From assembly GCA_024640925.1 (NCBI GenBank), contig JAHEEB010000270.1, positions 1 to 6,250 of the forward strand: DNA of 6,250 bases. Direction: 5' to 3'. The notes under the pieces are model-generated. The model worked only from the letters and a program-made list of their open reading frames with translations, was not told the DNA's origin and ran no database searches. Source of the DNA: Bacteroidota bacterium (GTDB taxonomy: Bacteria > Bacteroidota > Bacteroidia > Bacteroidales > UBA10428). Shown piece by piece: positions 1 to 6,250 of the stretch. A program made the position numbers and the translations under genes. Positions within the stretch are counted from its first letter, which is position 1, and the number at the start of each line of letters is the position of its first letter.

Positions 1-1668
1 GTTGTTGATGCTGCAATTGCCAGGGGTGTTTATGTTATAATCGACTGGCACACCGAAGGAAATGCATGGCCATGGCATTCACAGGCTTTAAGCTTTTTCT
101 CATACATGTCTAATAAATATGGTTCATACCCAAATGTTATTTACGAACCATTTAATGAACCAACTCAAAGCCTTACTACAAGCAGCATTCACGATTGGTG
201 CCAGGATATGGTGAATGTAATCCGACAAAACGATCCTGATAATTTAATTATCTGCGGTTCAGAGGTTTGGTCGCAATATCCGCAATCGTATTCAATTAAC
301 GATGCAAATATAGCGTATACTTTTCATGGTTATTTTGAATCGTATAGCGGAGCTCATTTACAACAATTATATACCAATGTTCAAGCTGCAATGGCTATGG
401 GACATGCAGTTTTTGTTACTGAATATGGCGCCGACTATTCGACTCATACCAACACCGATTTGGCTATTCAATGGTGTCAGGCAAACAATATAAGTATGTG
501 TGCATGGTCGGTAAACGATAAAGATGAAGCATGGTCAATATTTACCGATAATATGGATGCTCTTACTGATATTGGTTACTATTATCAATATAAAATAGCA
601 AATTGGCCGGTTGCCGGAACTTGCAGTGGAACTGGCGGTTGTAGTGCAATTAGTATACCTGCTGCTATTGAAGCTGAAAGCTATTGTGAAGAATCAGGTG
701 TACTGACAGAAACTTGTGGTGAGGGTGGACAAGATGTTGGCTATATCGAAGATGGAGATTGGATGTCATATAAAATCAATGTACCTGCAACTGGCACATA
801 TACCATTAAATATCGTGTTGCAAGTTTAAATGGTGGCAGTTTGAAATTTGAAGCACAAGGTGGAAGTCCGCTATATGGAACTATTGATGTTCCGCAAACA
901 GGTGGTTGGCAAAGCTGGACAACTATTGAACACGAAGTTACACTCACAGCCGGAGAACAATCTGTTGCTATTGCTGCAATAACAGGAGGGTGGAACATAA
1001 ACTGGCTTGAACTTTCTTCTTCATCAGAAAGTTCTTCTTTACAGGTTGAAGCCGAGAACTACAGTTATATGAGTGGGATTCAGACAGAAACCTGCTCTGA
1101 AGGTGGTTCGGATGTCGGTTATATTGATGCAGGTGACTGGCTTTCATATCACGATTTAAATCTGCCAGCTGGGACTTATACGGTTGAATATCGAGTTGCT
1201 AGTCTGAATGGCGGTGGCAAAATTCAACTTGAGCAAGCAGGAGGAACCACGGTTTTTGGTACCATTGATGTGCCACAGACAAGCGGTTGGCAGACATGGA
1301 CAACCATTTCTCATACCATAAAATTGAGCCAAACTATTGCAGATATTGGAATAGGTGTGCCAACCGGAGGATATAATATTAACTGGATTAAATTTACTTC
1401 ATCAAGCCTGAAATCTGCCGAAGATTCTGATGTTGAGAGTAAAATCAATGAGCTAACACTTTACCCAAATCCGGCAGGTGAGCAACTTTATCTATCTACC
1501 AGTGAACAGAATATTGGTTTTCAAGTCACTCTTTACGATTTGTCCGGAAAAGTACTTATTGATATGACAATAACAGACACTCATATGAATATTGATCTTT
1601 CCGGAATCGGTTCTGGAATTTATCTTGTTAAGGTTAACGAAGAAGTGAAACAACTTATAAAAAAATAA
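1..1668 (+). CDS. GH5 endoglucanase-like protein with two CBM6 modules and T9SS sorting domain (5' partial)
   Basis: Probable secreted beta-1,4-glucanase (cellulase type). The reading frame is open to base 1, so the N-terminus, with signal peptide and first part of the barrel, lies outside the window; 555 residues are visible. Numbered from base 1, IIDWH is a conserved GH5 barrel strand, FNEP carries the acid/base Glu53 (157-159), and VTEYG carries the nucleophile Glu141 (421-423). WSVNDK supplies the usual aromatic near the active site. A short Gly/Ser/Cys linker leads to two CBM6 modules (about residues 218-337 and 347-465), separated by a Ser-rich linker and each ending in the CBM6 ligand motif NINW. 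The last ~73 residues, beginning LTLYPNPA and ending VKQLIKK, are a type A T9SS sorting domain, predicting export across the outer membrane and surface attachment or release. The next gene is a paralog. Substrate (cellulose, mixed-linkage glucan or other) is inferred; GH5 subfamily 2 is likely but not proven. The Met at 106 is internal, not the start. Confidence 0.93.
   Translation, partial: VVDAAIARGVYVIIDWHTEGNAWPWHSQALSFFSYMSNKYGSYPNVIYEPFNEPTQSLTTSSIHDWCQDMVNVIRQNDPDNLIICGSEVWSQYPQSYSINDANIAYTFHGYFESYSGAHLQQLYTNVQAAMAMGHAVFVTEYGADYSTHTNTDLAIQWCQANNISMCAWSVNDKDEAWSIFTDNMDALTDIGYYYQYKIANWPVAGTCSGTGGCSAISIPAAIEAESYCEESGVLTETCGEGGQDVGYIEDGDWMSYKINVPATGTYTIKYRVASLNGGSLKFEAQGGSPLYGTIDVPQTGGWQSWTTIEHEVTLTAGEQSVAIAAITGGWNINWLELSSSSESSSLQVEAENYSYMSGIQTETCSEGGSDVGYIDAGDWLSYHDLNLPAGTYTVEYRVASLNGGGKIQLEQAGGTTVFGTIDVPQTSGWQTWTTISHTIKLSQTIADIGIGVPTGGYNINWIKFTSSSLKSAEDSDVESKINELTLYPNPAGEQLYLSTSEQNIGFQVTLYDLSGKVLIDMTITDTHMNIDLSGIGSGIYLVKVNEEVKQLIKK
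652..1395 (+). repeat. Tandem duplicated CBM6 carbohydrate-binding modules
   Basis: Two adjacent copies of about 120 residues (652-1014 and 1039-1395) sit in the first GH5 gene, separated by a Ser-rich linker. Shared segments include ETCxEGGxDVGYI, YRVASLNGG, GTIDVPQT, GWQxWTTI and NINW. The DNA has diverged at many third positions, so this is an old protein-level duplication rather than a recent DNA repeat. CBM6 modules are beta-sandwiches that bind beta-glucans or xylans; two in series usually raise avidity for insoluble polysaccharide. The first copy has a Cys pair 10 residues apart near its start; the second keeps only the later Cys. Confidence 0.85.
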
Positions 1669-1685
1669 CGCCCGCTAATGACTAT

Positions 1686-1722
1686 AATCCCGTGTTTACT
1701 GAAAGGTTGCACGGGATTTTTT
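1686..1722 (+). terminator. Rho-independent terminator after the first GH5 gene
   Basis: A perfect 9-bp inverted repeat, AATCCCGTG (1686-1694) with CACGGGATT (1710-1718), encloses a 15-base loop and runs into six T residues (1717-1722). It lies 17 bases after the stop codon. The stem core is GC-rich (CCCGTG/CACGGG) in an AT-rich gap, and the T-tract is on the + strand. It should end transcription of the first hydrolase, implying that the second has its own promoter or depends on readthrough. Confidence 0.8.
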
Positions 1723-1738
1723 CAAAATAATTAAAAAC

Positions 1739-3391
1739 ATGAAAATGACAATAATTCAAAGAAAATGTAAGTTCGTATCGATTGCGCTTTTTGCAATTTT
1801 GTTGTCAATTAACCTCCTTTCTCAATCGCCAGTTGAGCAGCATGGTCGTTTGCAGACTCTTGGGAATCGTATTGTGGATAAGAATGATAGCATTGTTAGT
1901 TTCGCTGGGATGAGCCTTTTTTGGAGTAATTGGGCAGGTGATTTTTACAGGAGTGAGGTAATTAATTGGTTGGAAACCGACTGGAACTGCACAATTGTCA
2001 GGGCTGCCATGGGTATTGAAGGAGATGCTTCGGGCCCGGGATATCTTGTAGCCCCGGAAACTGAAAAGCTAAAAATTAAAGCTGTGGTCGAGGCTTGTAT
2101 CGACACTGGAATTTATGTCATAATAGACTGGCACGATCATAACGCACAACTTCATACGGACGAAGCTTCCGGATTTTTTGCCGAAATGGCCAGAGAATAT
2201 GGTAATTACGATAATGTTATTTACGAAATATTTAATGAACCACTTGATGTAAACTGGCAACAAGTAATAAAACCCTATGCCAGAATAGTTATCGATTCCA
2301 TCCGAAAATATGATTCTGATAATTTAATTGTGGTTGGTACAAGAAATTGGTCTCAGATGGTTTCTGAAGCTGCAGCCAGCCCTATTAATGACACGAATGT
2401 CGCTTATTCATTGCATTTCTATGTTGGCACTCATTATCAATGGTTAAGAGACGAAGCACAAAAAGCGCTCGATGCCGGAATTCCTCTGTTTGTAACTGAA
2501 TGGGGGTTGTGGGGCGAAAACTCCGAACTTGATACCTGGATTCAATTCATGAAGAAAAATAAATTAAGCGCTTGCAACTGGTCCGTTAACGACAAGGTCG
2601 AACCCTCATCGGCATTAAACACTGGGGCAAGCAGAACCGGTGGCTGGAGCGATGCGGATTTGACCTGGATAGGTAAAACAGTAAGAAATTATACAATTTA
2701 TTGGGACAGTACCTATACACCAGCAATCCCGGATCTACCCTGCGATACATTTACTATTCCAGCCCGGTTAGAGGCAGAGAGTTATTGTGATATGTCTGGC
2801 ATTCAGGCTGAAACATGTTTGGAAGGTGGAGAAAATGTTGGTTATATTGAAGCAGGCGATTGGTTTGAATTTACGGTAAATTCTAACATTGATGACACAG
2901 TTGCAGTTGAATACAGGATTTCTTCATTAAGCACAGGTGGTGAAATTGAACTACAAATGATTACAGATAAGGAATCAAAATCGTTGCAAACAATCGAATT
3001 CTCTTCTACCGGAGGTTGGCAAAACTGGACAACAGTTGTTAAAAATGCCTATGTCCCTAAAGGTATTTATACATTGCGGCTTATTGCAAAAAAAACAGGT
3101 TTTAATATTAACTGGCTAAATATTATGAGCTCAGCATCAGGCACAAATGAAACATTGACTTTTGACGATATAATCATATACCCAAATCCGGCAGACCAAA
3201 CCCTATTTATCAACACAAAAATTCAAAACTACAATGTCGAAGTTTTTGATATTGGTGGAAGAAGGGTTTTAAACATAATCAATCTGGCTGGAAAATGTAA
3301 TATCGAAATTGGGTCCTTCAGCTCCGGAACGTATATTCTTAAAATTGATAATGAGAGATATTCCTGGACCCAACTATTTATTAAAAAATAG
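1739..3391 (+). CDS. GH5 endoglucanase-like protein with CBM6 and T9SS sorting domain
   Basis: Complete 550-residue secreted glycoside hydrolase, probably an endo-beta-1,4-glucanase of the GH5_2 type. Residues 1 to about 28 form a signal peptide: basic start, hydrophobic stretch 12-27, likely cleavage near LLS/QS, no lipobox. The GH5 barrel covers about 34-325. Visible active-site elements are Arg88 (IVRAA), His132 (IDWH), acid/base Glu167 (FNEP), His226 and Tyr228 (LHFY), nucleophile Glu254 (VTEWG) and Trp281 (WSVNDK). One CBM6 follows (about 339-462; GYIEAGDW, GGWQNW, NINW). The T9SS type A sorting domain is about 478-550 (IIIYPNPA to QLFIKK). The preceding gene is a paralog with the same architecture plus one more CBM6. 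Spacing from the upstream stop is 70 bp, containing a terminator. The chosen ATG has the best signal peptide; a second ATG lies two codons downstream. The AT-rich leader lacks a Shine-Dalgarno sequence, as is usual in Bacteroidota. Confidence 0.95.
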   Translation: MKMTIIQRKCKFVSIALFAILLSINLLSQSPVEQHGRLQTLGNRIVDKNDSIVSFAGMSLFWSNWAGDFYRSEVINWLETDWNCTIVRAAMGIEGDASGPGYLVAPETEKLKIKAVVEACIDTGIYVIIDWHDHNAQLHTDEASGFFAEMAREYGNYDNVIYEIFNEPLDVNWQQVIKPYARIVIDSIRKYDSDNLIVVGTRNWSQMVSEAAASPINDTNVAYSLHFYVGTHYQWLRDEAQKALDAGIPLFVTEWGLWGENSELDTWIQFMKKNKLSACNWSVNDKVEPSSALNTGASRTGGWSDADLTWIGKTVRNYTIYWDSTYTPAIPDLPCDTFTIPARLEAESYCDMSGIQAETCLEGGENVGYIEAGDWFEFTVNSNIDDTVAVEYRISSLSTGGEIELQMITDKESKSLQTIEFSSTGGWQNWTTVVKNAYVPKGIYTLRLIAKKTGFNINWLNIMSSASGTNETLTFDDIIIYPNPADQTLFINTKIQNYNVEVFDIGGRRVLNIINLAGKCNIEIGSFSSGTYILKIDNERYSWTQLFIKK

Positions 3392-3476
3392 AAGGATGAT
3401 AGCTATTCATTTTTTGTTCAATAGTCTTTGTATCATTCGTAAATGCTGAATAAAAAGGAATAACCATGATTGAAGG
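3392..3476. other. Short convergent intergenic gap
   Basis: These 85 bp lie between the stop of the second hydrolase (+) and the stop of the 353-aa nucleotidyltransferase (-). The gap is AT-rich. It holds a loopless 8-base palindrome ATAGCTAT (3399-3406) followed by a T-run, and a weak TTCAAT/ATTGAA pair (3417-3422, 3469-3474). Neither makes a convincing terminator stem, and no gene or RNA is visible. Confidence 0.6.
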
Positions 3477-4538
3477 TTAACAGTGTATTTCATAAAACTT
3501 CGTTCTGATTTCAATCAGTATTGAGTTCAATTCAGAAAGGTTTGGCTTGTCAGGCAAAGCTGAGTGTGCATATATTTCATCCATTTTTTCGATTTTATCG
3601 TTTGCCATTTTCACCAGGTCTTCGTATTCAAATTCACCTGCTCTTATTCTAAGCAGGAATTCACGATTAGGCCGTCTTACAATAATCTGACCCGATTCAC
3701 CAATCTCTGCTGCCATATCAAGTAAGCGAAAAGTGTGCATCATGTTTTTTGCATCGTAATTTTTCCCATGAGAAAGAGTATTCGAATATCTTTCATCATT
3801 TCGTTTTTCCACCCATTCCCAATATTCCTTGTATTCCTTACAATAGGTAGAATAGCCTGATTTATTGAAAGACATAATTGCTTTTGGTTCCATTTCTTCA
3901 GGAATGGAACTTAACGATACTTCATTTGCCGATTCCTTTTGTATAATTCCCTTGAAATCCTCACTATATCTGTAATACAAACCATAAAGTTCATGCATAT
4001 GCGGTATTCTTGATAATCCGCATTTTTCCATTTTCATGTTATTTATTCTAAGGAAGTCCAATAGTGGCAATGATCCTTGTTTGTGAACAACAAAGCAAAA
4101 ATCCAGAATCGATTTTCGTTCTTTTTTAACAGGATTAACAATTTTCTTATTTAGTCCCTTCGCTTTTTGGATTTGCGTTATTGCATACCCTGCAAATGAA
4201 TTTTTACATTCTTTTGAGAGAATATCTTCTATCCTGAAATGATCAAATAATGGATGCTTATAAAGTATACATTCTGCAGGTGAAGCCAACATCTCTAATA
4301 GATTTGGATTGTTTTTGGATAACAAATCCACAAACTTCTTCAACTCATAATAAACAATATCATTCGTTTCATTATTAATCTGTTCGGTATACATCAACCC
4401 AAACAAGACCTCTTTTGGAACAACAAAAACCCCTTTAATATCTGTATCAGAAGTGGGAGTATTTAACCCATAGGCTCTACTCCCACTTATACACTCAAAC
4501 AAAAGCAATCCATCGTTTTTTAGTTCTTCAATTTTCAT
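3477..4538 (-). CDS. Polymerase-beta-superfamily nucleotidyltransferase, RlaP/YcgL-like (353 aa)
   Basis: Predicted cytoplasmic nucleotidyltransferase of the DNA polymerase beta superfamily. The N-terminal catalytic motif is clear: Gly19-Ser20 in SGSRAYG, then Asp31 and Asp33 in SDTDIKG, which should bind the two metal ions. Glu65 in VYYELKK is a plausible third carboxylate. The rest is largely helical and includes NNPNLLEML (about 76-84), HTFRLLDMA, VRRPNREFLLRIRAGE and a downstream YEDLVK helix, a pattern common in large stand-alone nucleotidyltransferases of this group. It is the last gene of an rtcB-led operon; its ATG overlaps the TGA of the upstream nucleotidyltransferase gene in ATGA, so translation is probably coupled, and no Shine-Dalgarno sequence precedes it. 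Family assignment is from motifs and context. The actual substrate, whether RNA 3' ends, tRNA or protein, is unknown. It is about 100 residues longer than its neighbour and clearly diverged from it. Confidence 0.85.
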   Translation of the reverse strand: MKIEELKNDGLLLFECISGSRAYGLNTPTSDTDIKGVFVVPKEVLFGLMYTEQINNETNDIVYYELKKFVDLLSKNNPNLLEMLASPAECILYKHPLFDHFRIEDILSKECKNSFAGYAITQIQKAKGLNKKIVNPVKKERKSILDFCFVVHKQGSLPLLDFLRINNMKMEKCGLSRIPHMHELYGLYYRYSEDFKGIIQKESANEVSLSSIPEEMEPKAIMSFNKSGYSTYCKEYKEYWEWVEKRNDERYSNTLSHGKNYDAKNMMHTFRLLDMAAEIGESGQIIVRRPNREFLLRIRAGEFEYEDLVKMANDKIEKMDEIYAHSALPDKPNLSELNSILIEIRTKFYEIHC

Positions 4539-5296
4539 CCATAAACATTTAAAAATTTGCGAAATATAGAATTAAGTATTTCCGTATCGATTTCTTTTTT
4601 TCGGAATTCGGAAGAAAAGCTCTCACTTCGTTCAATAGCATCAACAATTACAGATTCTATCCTTAAATCCCTCTGATGAAAATAACGTTCATCTTTTGAA
4701 CTTTTTAGATCAACAAGGCTTTTTATTAATTCAACCATTCCTTTATCCTCAACTAAAGATAATAAGTTGTGGAACTTAATAGGTGGCGGCGATTGATTTT
4801 TAACCACCCACAAAGCTGCAAGAGATGTTCGCATAGCATAAAAATATTTCTTGAATTTTATTGATTCCGTATCAGATGGAAAATCAAAGGCATTTTTTGC
4901 CATACTAACATAATGGTGTAAGACAGCTCTCGGCGAGAAATACTCATCTATGTGCATAATTATTTCCTTTCTGAATAATTCATCCTCCATGTAAACAATT
5001 GGAGATTGGATCCATTCAAGCAATGGTGCATTTGATTTTTGAAAGAGTCTAAGACACTTACGAATTTCCCATCCACCGATATCCAATACTTCATCAATTG
5101 GCAATTCAATTACATCCTTTCTTTCATTTATTGAAAGATACCAGTTCATTTTATGAATGTAAACAAACCTCACATCATAGTCACTATCGGGTGATGGAAA
5201 TCCCCATGCACGACTGCCCGATTCACAGGCATAAAGAATTTTGACATTATATGACTTTTCAATCTCTTTAAGTTTCTGTATTATAGCTTCTCTCAT
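4535..5296 (-). CDS. RlaP/YcgL-like nucleotidyltransferase (253 aa)
   Basis: Predicted nucleotidyltransferase of the polymerase beta superfamily, matching the RlaP (RNA ligase-associated polymerase; YcgL-like, COG3541) pattern. The catalytic signature is SGSRAWG (Gly27-Ser28) followed by DSDYDVRF with Asp39 and Asp41. GGWEIRKCLRLF supplies Glu77 as probable third carboxylate, where many relatives have Asp. SNAPLLEWIQSP (88-99) and the helix KKYFYAMRTSLAALWV (149-164) are typical of the family. The length is normal for the family. It starts four bases after the rtcB stop and overlaps the next gene by four bases, so the three genes form one operon. An AAAGGA lies seven bases before the ATG, inside the last rtcB codons. 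The proposed role, untemplated nucleotide addition or end processing during RNA repair, comes from association with RNA ligases and is not shown by the sequence. Confidence 0.88.
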   Translation of the reverse strand: MREAIIQKLKEIEKSYNVKILYACESGSRAWGFPSPDSDYDVRFVYIHKMNWYLSINERKDVIELPIDEVLDIGGWEIRKCLRLFQKSNAPLLEWIQSPIVYMEDELFRKEIIMHIDEYFSPRAVLHHYVSMAKNAFDFPSDTESIKFKKYFYAMRTSLAALWVVKNQSPPPIKFHNLLSLVEDKGMVELIKSLVDLKSSKDERYFHQRDLRIESVIVDAIERSESFSSEFRKKEIDTEILNSIFRKFLNVYG

Positions 5297-5300
5297 TTTT

Positions 5301-6250
5301 TTATCCTTTAATTACCGCAAGAGGGGTCAACTCAACAAGAATTTCTACCAGGTCGTTCTGGTTTTCCATCACCACATCGATGTCCTTGTATGCTCCAGGG
5401 GCTTCATCCAGATCACTCTGATTTCTGATAGAATGAATAATTCCCTTTTCATTCAATTTAGAAATCTCTTCATCGAGGTTAAGGGTTCTCTGGGCCTGCT
5501 TCCTGCCTAAAACTCTTCCGGCACCATGCGAACAGCTTTCAAAGCTCTCATGATTACCCATACCCCTGACAATATAACTCTTTGTCCCCTGCGAGCCAGG
5601 AATAATTCCGGTTTCACCAATCCTTGCACTTGTAGCACCCTTTCTATGAACCAGGACATTCGAATTGAAATGATTTTCCCAACGGGCATAATTATGGGCA
5701 ATATTTATAAACTCCAAATCAGCAAAACTGCTGCCAATTGCATCAACAAAGACAGAGAGGATATTATCCATCATCATCTTCCGGTTAGCAAAAGCAAAAT
5801 CAACACAATACTGCATTTCAAGCATATAATCCTTTGCTTCAGGTGTTTCAATGGGCAAAAATGCAAGGTTCACAGACTTTTCTACTTCTGTATGCCACCT
5901 TTCATTTAATTTACGAGCTATTTGATTATAATGGTCGGCTACCTTCAGTCCTATATTTCTGCTCCCTGAGTGTATCATAATCCAGATATGCCCATCGGAA
6001 CCTTTCTGTACCTCGATAAAATGGTTGCCTCCACCAAGTGTGCCAATTTGTTTTCTGGCGCTTTCAAATTGCCTTTCAACAATACCTGATTTTACAATGT
6101 TTTCCGTTGATGGCATAACCGCAACATCCTTCTTTTCCTTCTGATGATCAAACCCAAGGGGAACTAATTCCCTTATACCACTCATAACTTGTTTTAACGT
6201 TTTTACTGATATTTCATCAAGATTGGTTTTTACAGCACACATGCCACATC
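5301..6250 (-). CDS. rtcB: RNA-splicing ligase RtcB (5' partial)
   Basis: RtcB joins RNA 2',3'-cyclic phosphate or 3'-phosphate ends to 5'-OH ends, using GTP and Mn2+, in tRNA splicing or RNA repair in the cytoplasm. The frame stays open to the right edge: the codons before the Met at 6240-6242 read Cys-Gly, giving CGMCAVKT, the family's metal-binding CGM motif with its catalytic Cys at 6246-6248. That Met is therefore internal, and the N-terminal region is missing. Counting from that Met, other key residues are present: GGGNHF (Asn73, His74), HSGSRNIG (His91), NIAHNYA (His183), HRKGAT (His199) and the guanylylated His239 in SHGAGR (5526-5528). The protein ends in the typical PLAVIKG. About 315 residues are visible, and all expected metal and nucleotide ligands in this part are intact, so it is probably active. 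It is the first visible gene of an operon with two nucleotidyltransferases. Its promoter and any upstream partners lie beyond the window. Confidence 0.96.
   Translation of the reverse strand, partial: CGMCAVKTNLDEISVKTLKQVMSGIRELVPLGFDHQKEKKDVAVMPSTENIVKSGIVERQFESARKQIGTLGGGNHFIEVQKGSDGHIWIMIHSGSRNIGLKVADHYNQIARKLNERWHTEVEKSVNLAFLPIETPEAKDYMLEMQYCVDFAFANRKMMMDNILSVFVDAIGSSFADLEFINIAHNYARWENHFNSNVLVHRKGATSARIGETGIIPGSQGTKSYIVRGMGNHESFESCSHGAGRVLGRKQAQRTLNLDEEISKLNEKGIIHSIRNQSDLDEAPGAYKDIDVVMENQNDLVEILVELTPLAVIKG
5304..5309 (-). promoter_or_regulatory. Possible Shine-Dalgarno-like site before the 253-aa nucleotidyltransferase
   Basis: On the minus strand AAAGGA is followed by seven bases, TAAAAAA, and then the ATG ending at 5296. 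Spacing and sequence suit ribosome binding. However, the bases also encode the Lys-Gly end of RtcB, a common RtcB C-terminus, and Bacteroidota rarely rely on such sites, so it may be coincidental. Confidence 0.35.

Noticed and set aside
741..998. Minus-strand open frame inside the CBM6 region
   Set aside because: Antisense shadow of a well-supported gene; Pro/Cys/Ser-rich, with no recognisable domain.
106..1668. Met at 106 as the start of the first hydrolase
   Set aside because: The frame is open to base 1, and the upstream codons encode the conserved GH5 strand VYVIIDWH, so the gene is truncated by the window edge.
2069..2263. Minus-strand open frame of 64 codons inside the second hydrolase
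   Set aside because: Lies antisense to the catalytic core and has no family features.
3392..3476. Bidirectional terminator between the convergent genes
   Set aside because: Only a loopless 8-base palindrome and a 6-base weak inverted repeat were found; neither forms a convincing stem-loop.
3477..5296. MNT/HEPN-type toxin-antitoxin module
   Set aside because: The motif resembles MNT antitoxins, but both proteins are much larger, no HEPN partner is present, and the linkage is to rtcB.
5241..5909. Plus-strand open frames (5241-5510, 5526-5909) and a minus-strand frame (5507-5701) over rtcB
   Set aside because: All overlap conserved RtcB coding sequence; their translations show no domain pattern.
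6240..6242. ATG on the minus strand as the rtcB start
   Set aside because: The upstream in-frame codons add Cys-Gly to give CGMCAV, the conserved metal-binding site of RtcB, so this Met is internal.

Overview
The window looks like chromosomal DNA from a member of the Bacteroidota. Two secreted cellulase-type proteins end in the type IX secretion (T9SS) C-terminal sorting domain, which is essentially confined to that phylum. Base composition is AT-rich, and most starts lack a Shine-Dalgarno sequence. The genus cannot be told from the sequence; a polysaccharide-degrading marine or soil lineage is a reasonable inference.

Left half (1-3391, + strand): two tandem, paralogous family 5 glycoside hydrolases. 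The first is cut by the left edge and carries a catalytic domain, two CBM6 modules and a T9SS sorting domain. A good intrinsic terminator (1686-1722) follows it. The second gene is complete: signal peptide, GH5 catalytic domain, one CBM6 and a T9SS sorting domain. Together they look like a small exported beta-glucan (cellulose-like) degradation locus.

Right half (3477-6250, - strand, converging on the hydrolases): a compact operon read right to left. It starts with an RtcB-type RNA ligase cut by the right edge. Four bases later comes a 253-aa nucleotidyltransferase of the DNA polymerase beta superfamily. Its stop overlaps, by ATGA, the start of a second, 353-aa nucleotidyltransferase. Both resemble the RlaP/YcgL type (RNA ligase-associated polymerase beta family). 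The layout suggests an RNA-repair cassette in which RtcB joins broken RNA ends and the two nucleotidyltransferases may modify or rebuild those ends. RtcB chemistry is established; the roles of the two nucleotidyltransferases are inferred from family and context.

The two halves are separated by only 85 bp between convergent stop codons and show no functional link. No RNA genes, CRISPR arrays, insertion sequences or attachment sites were seen.
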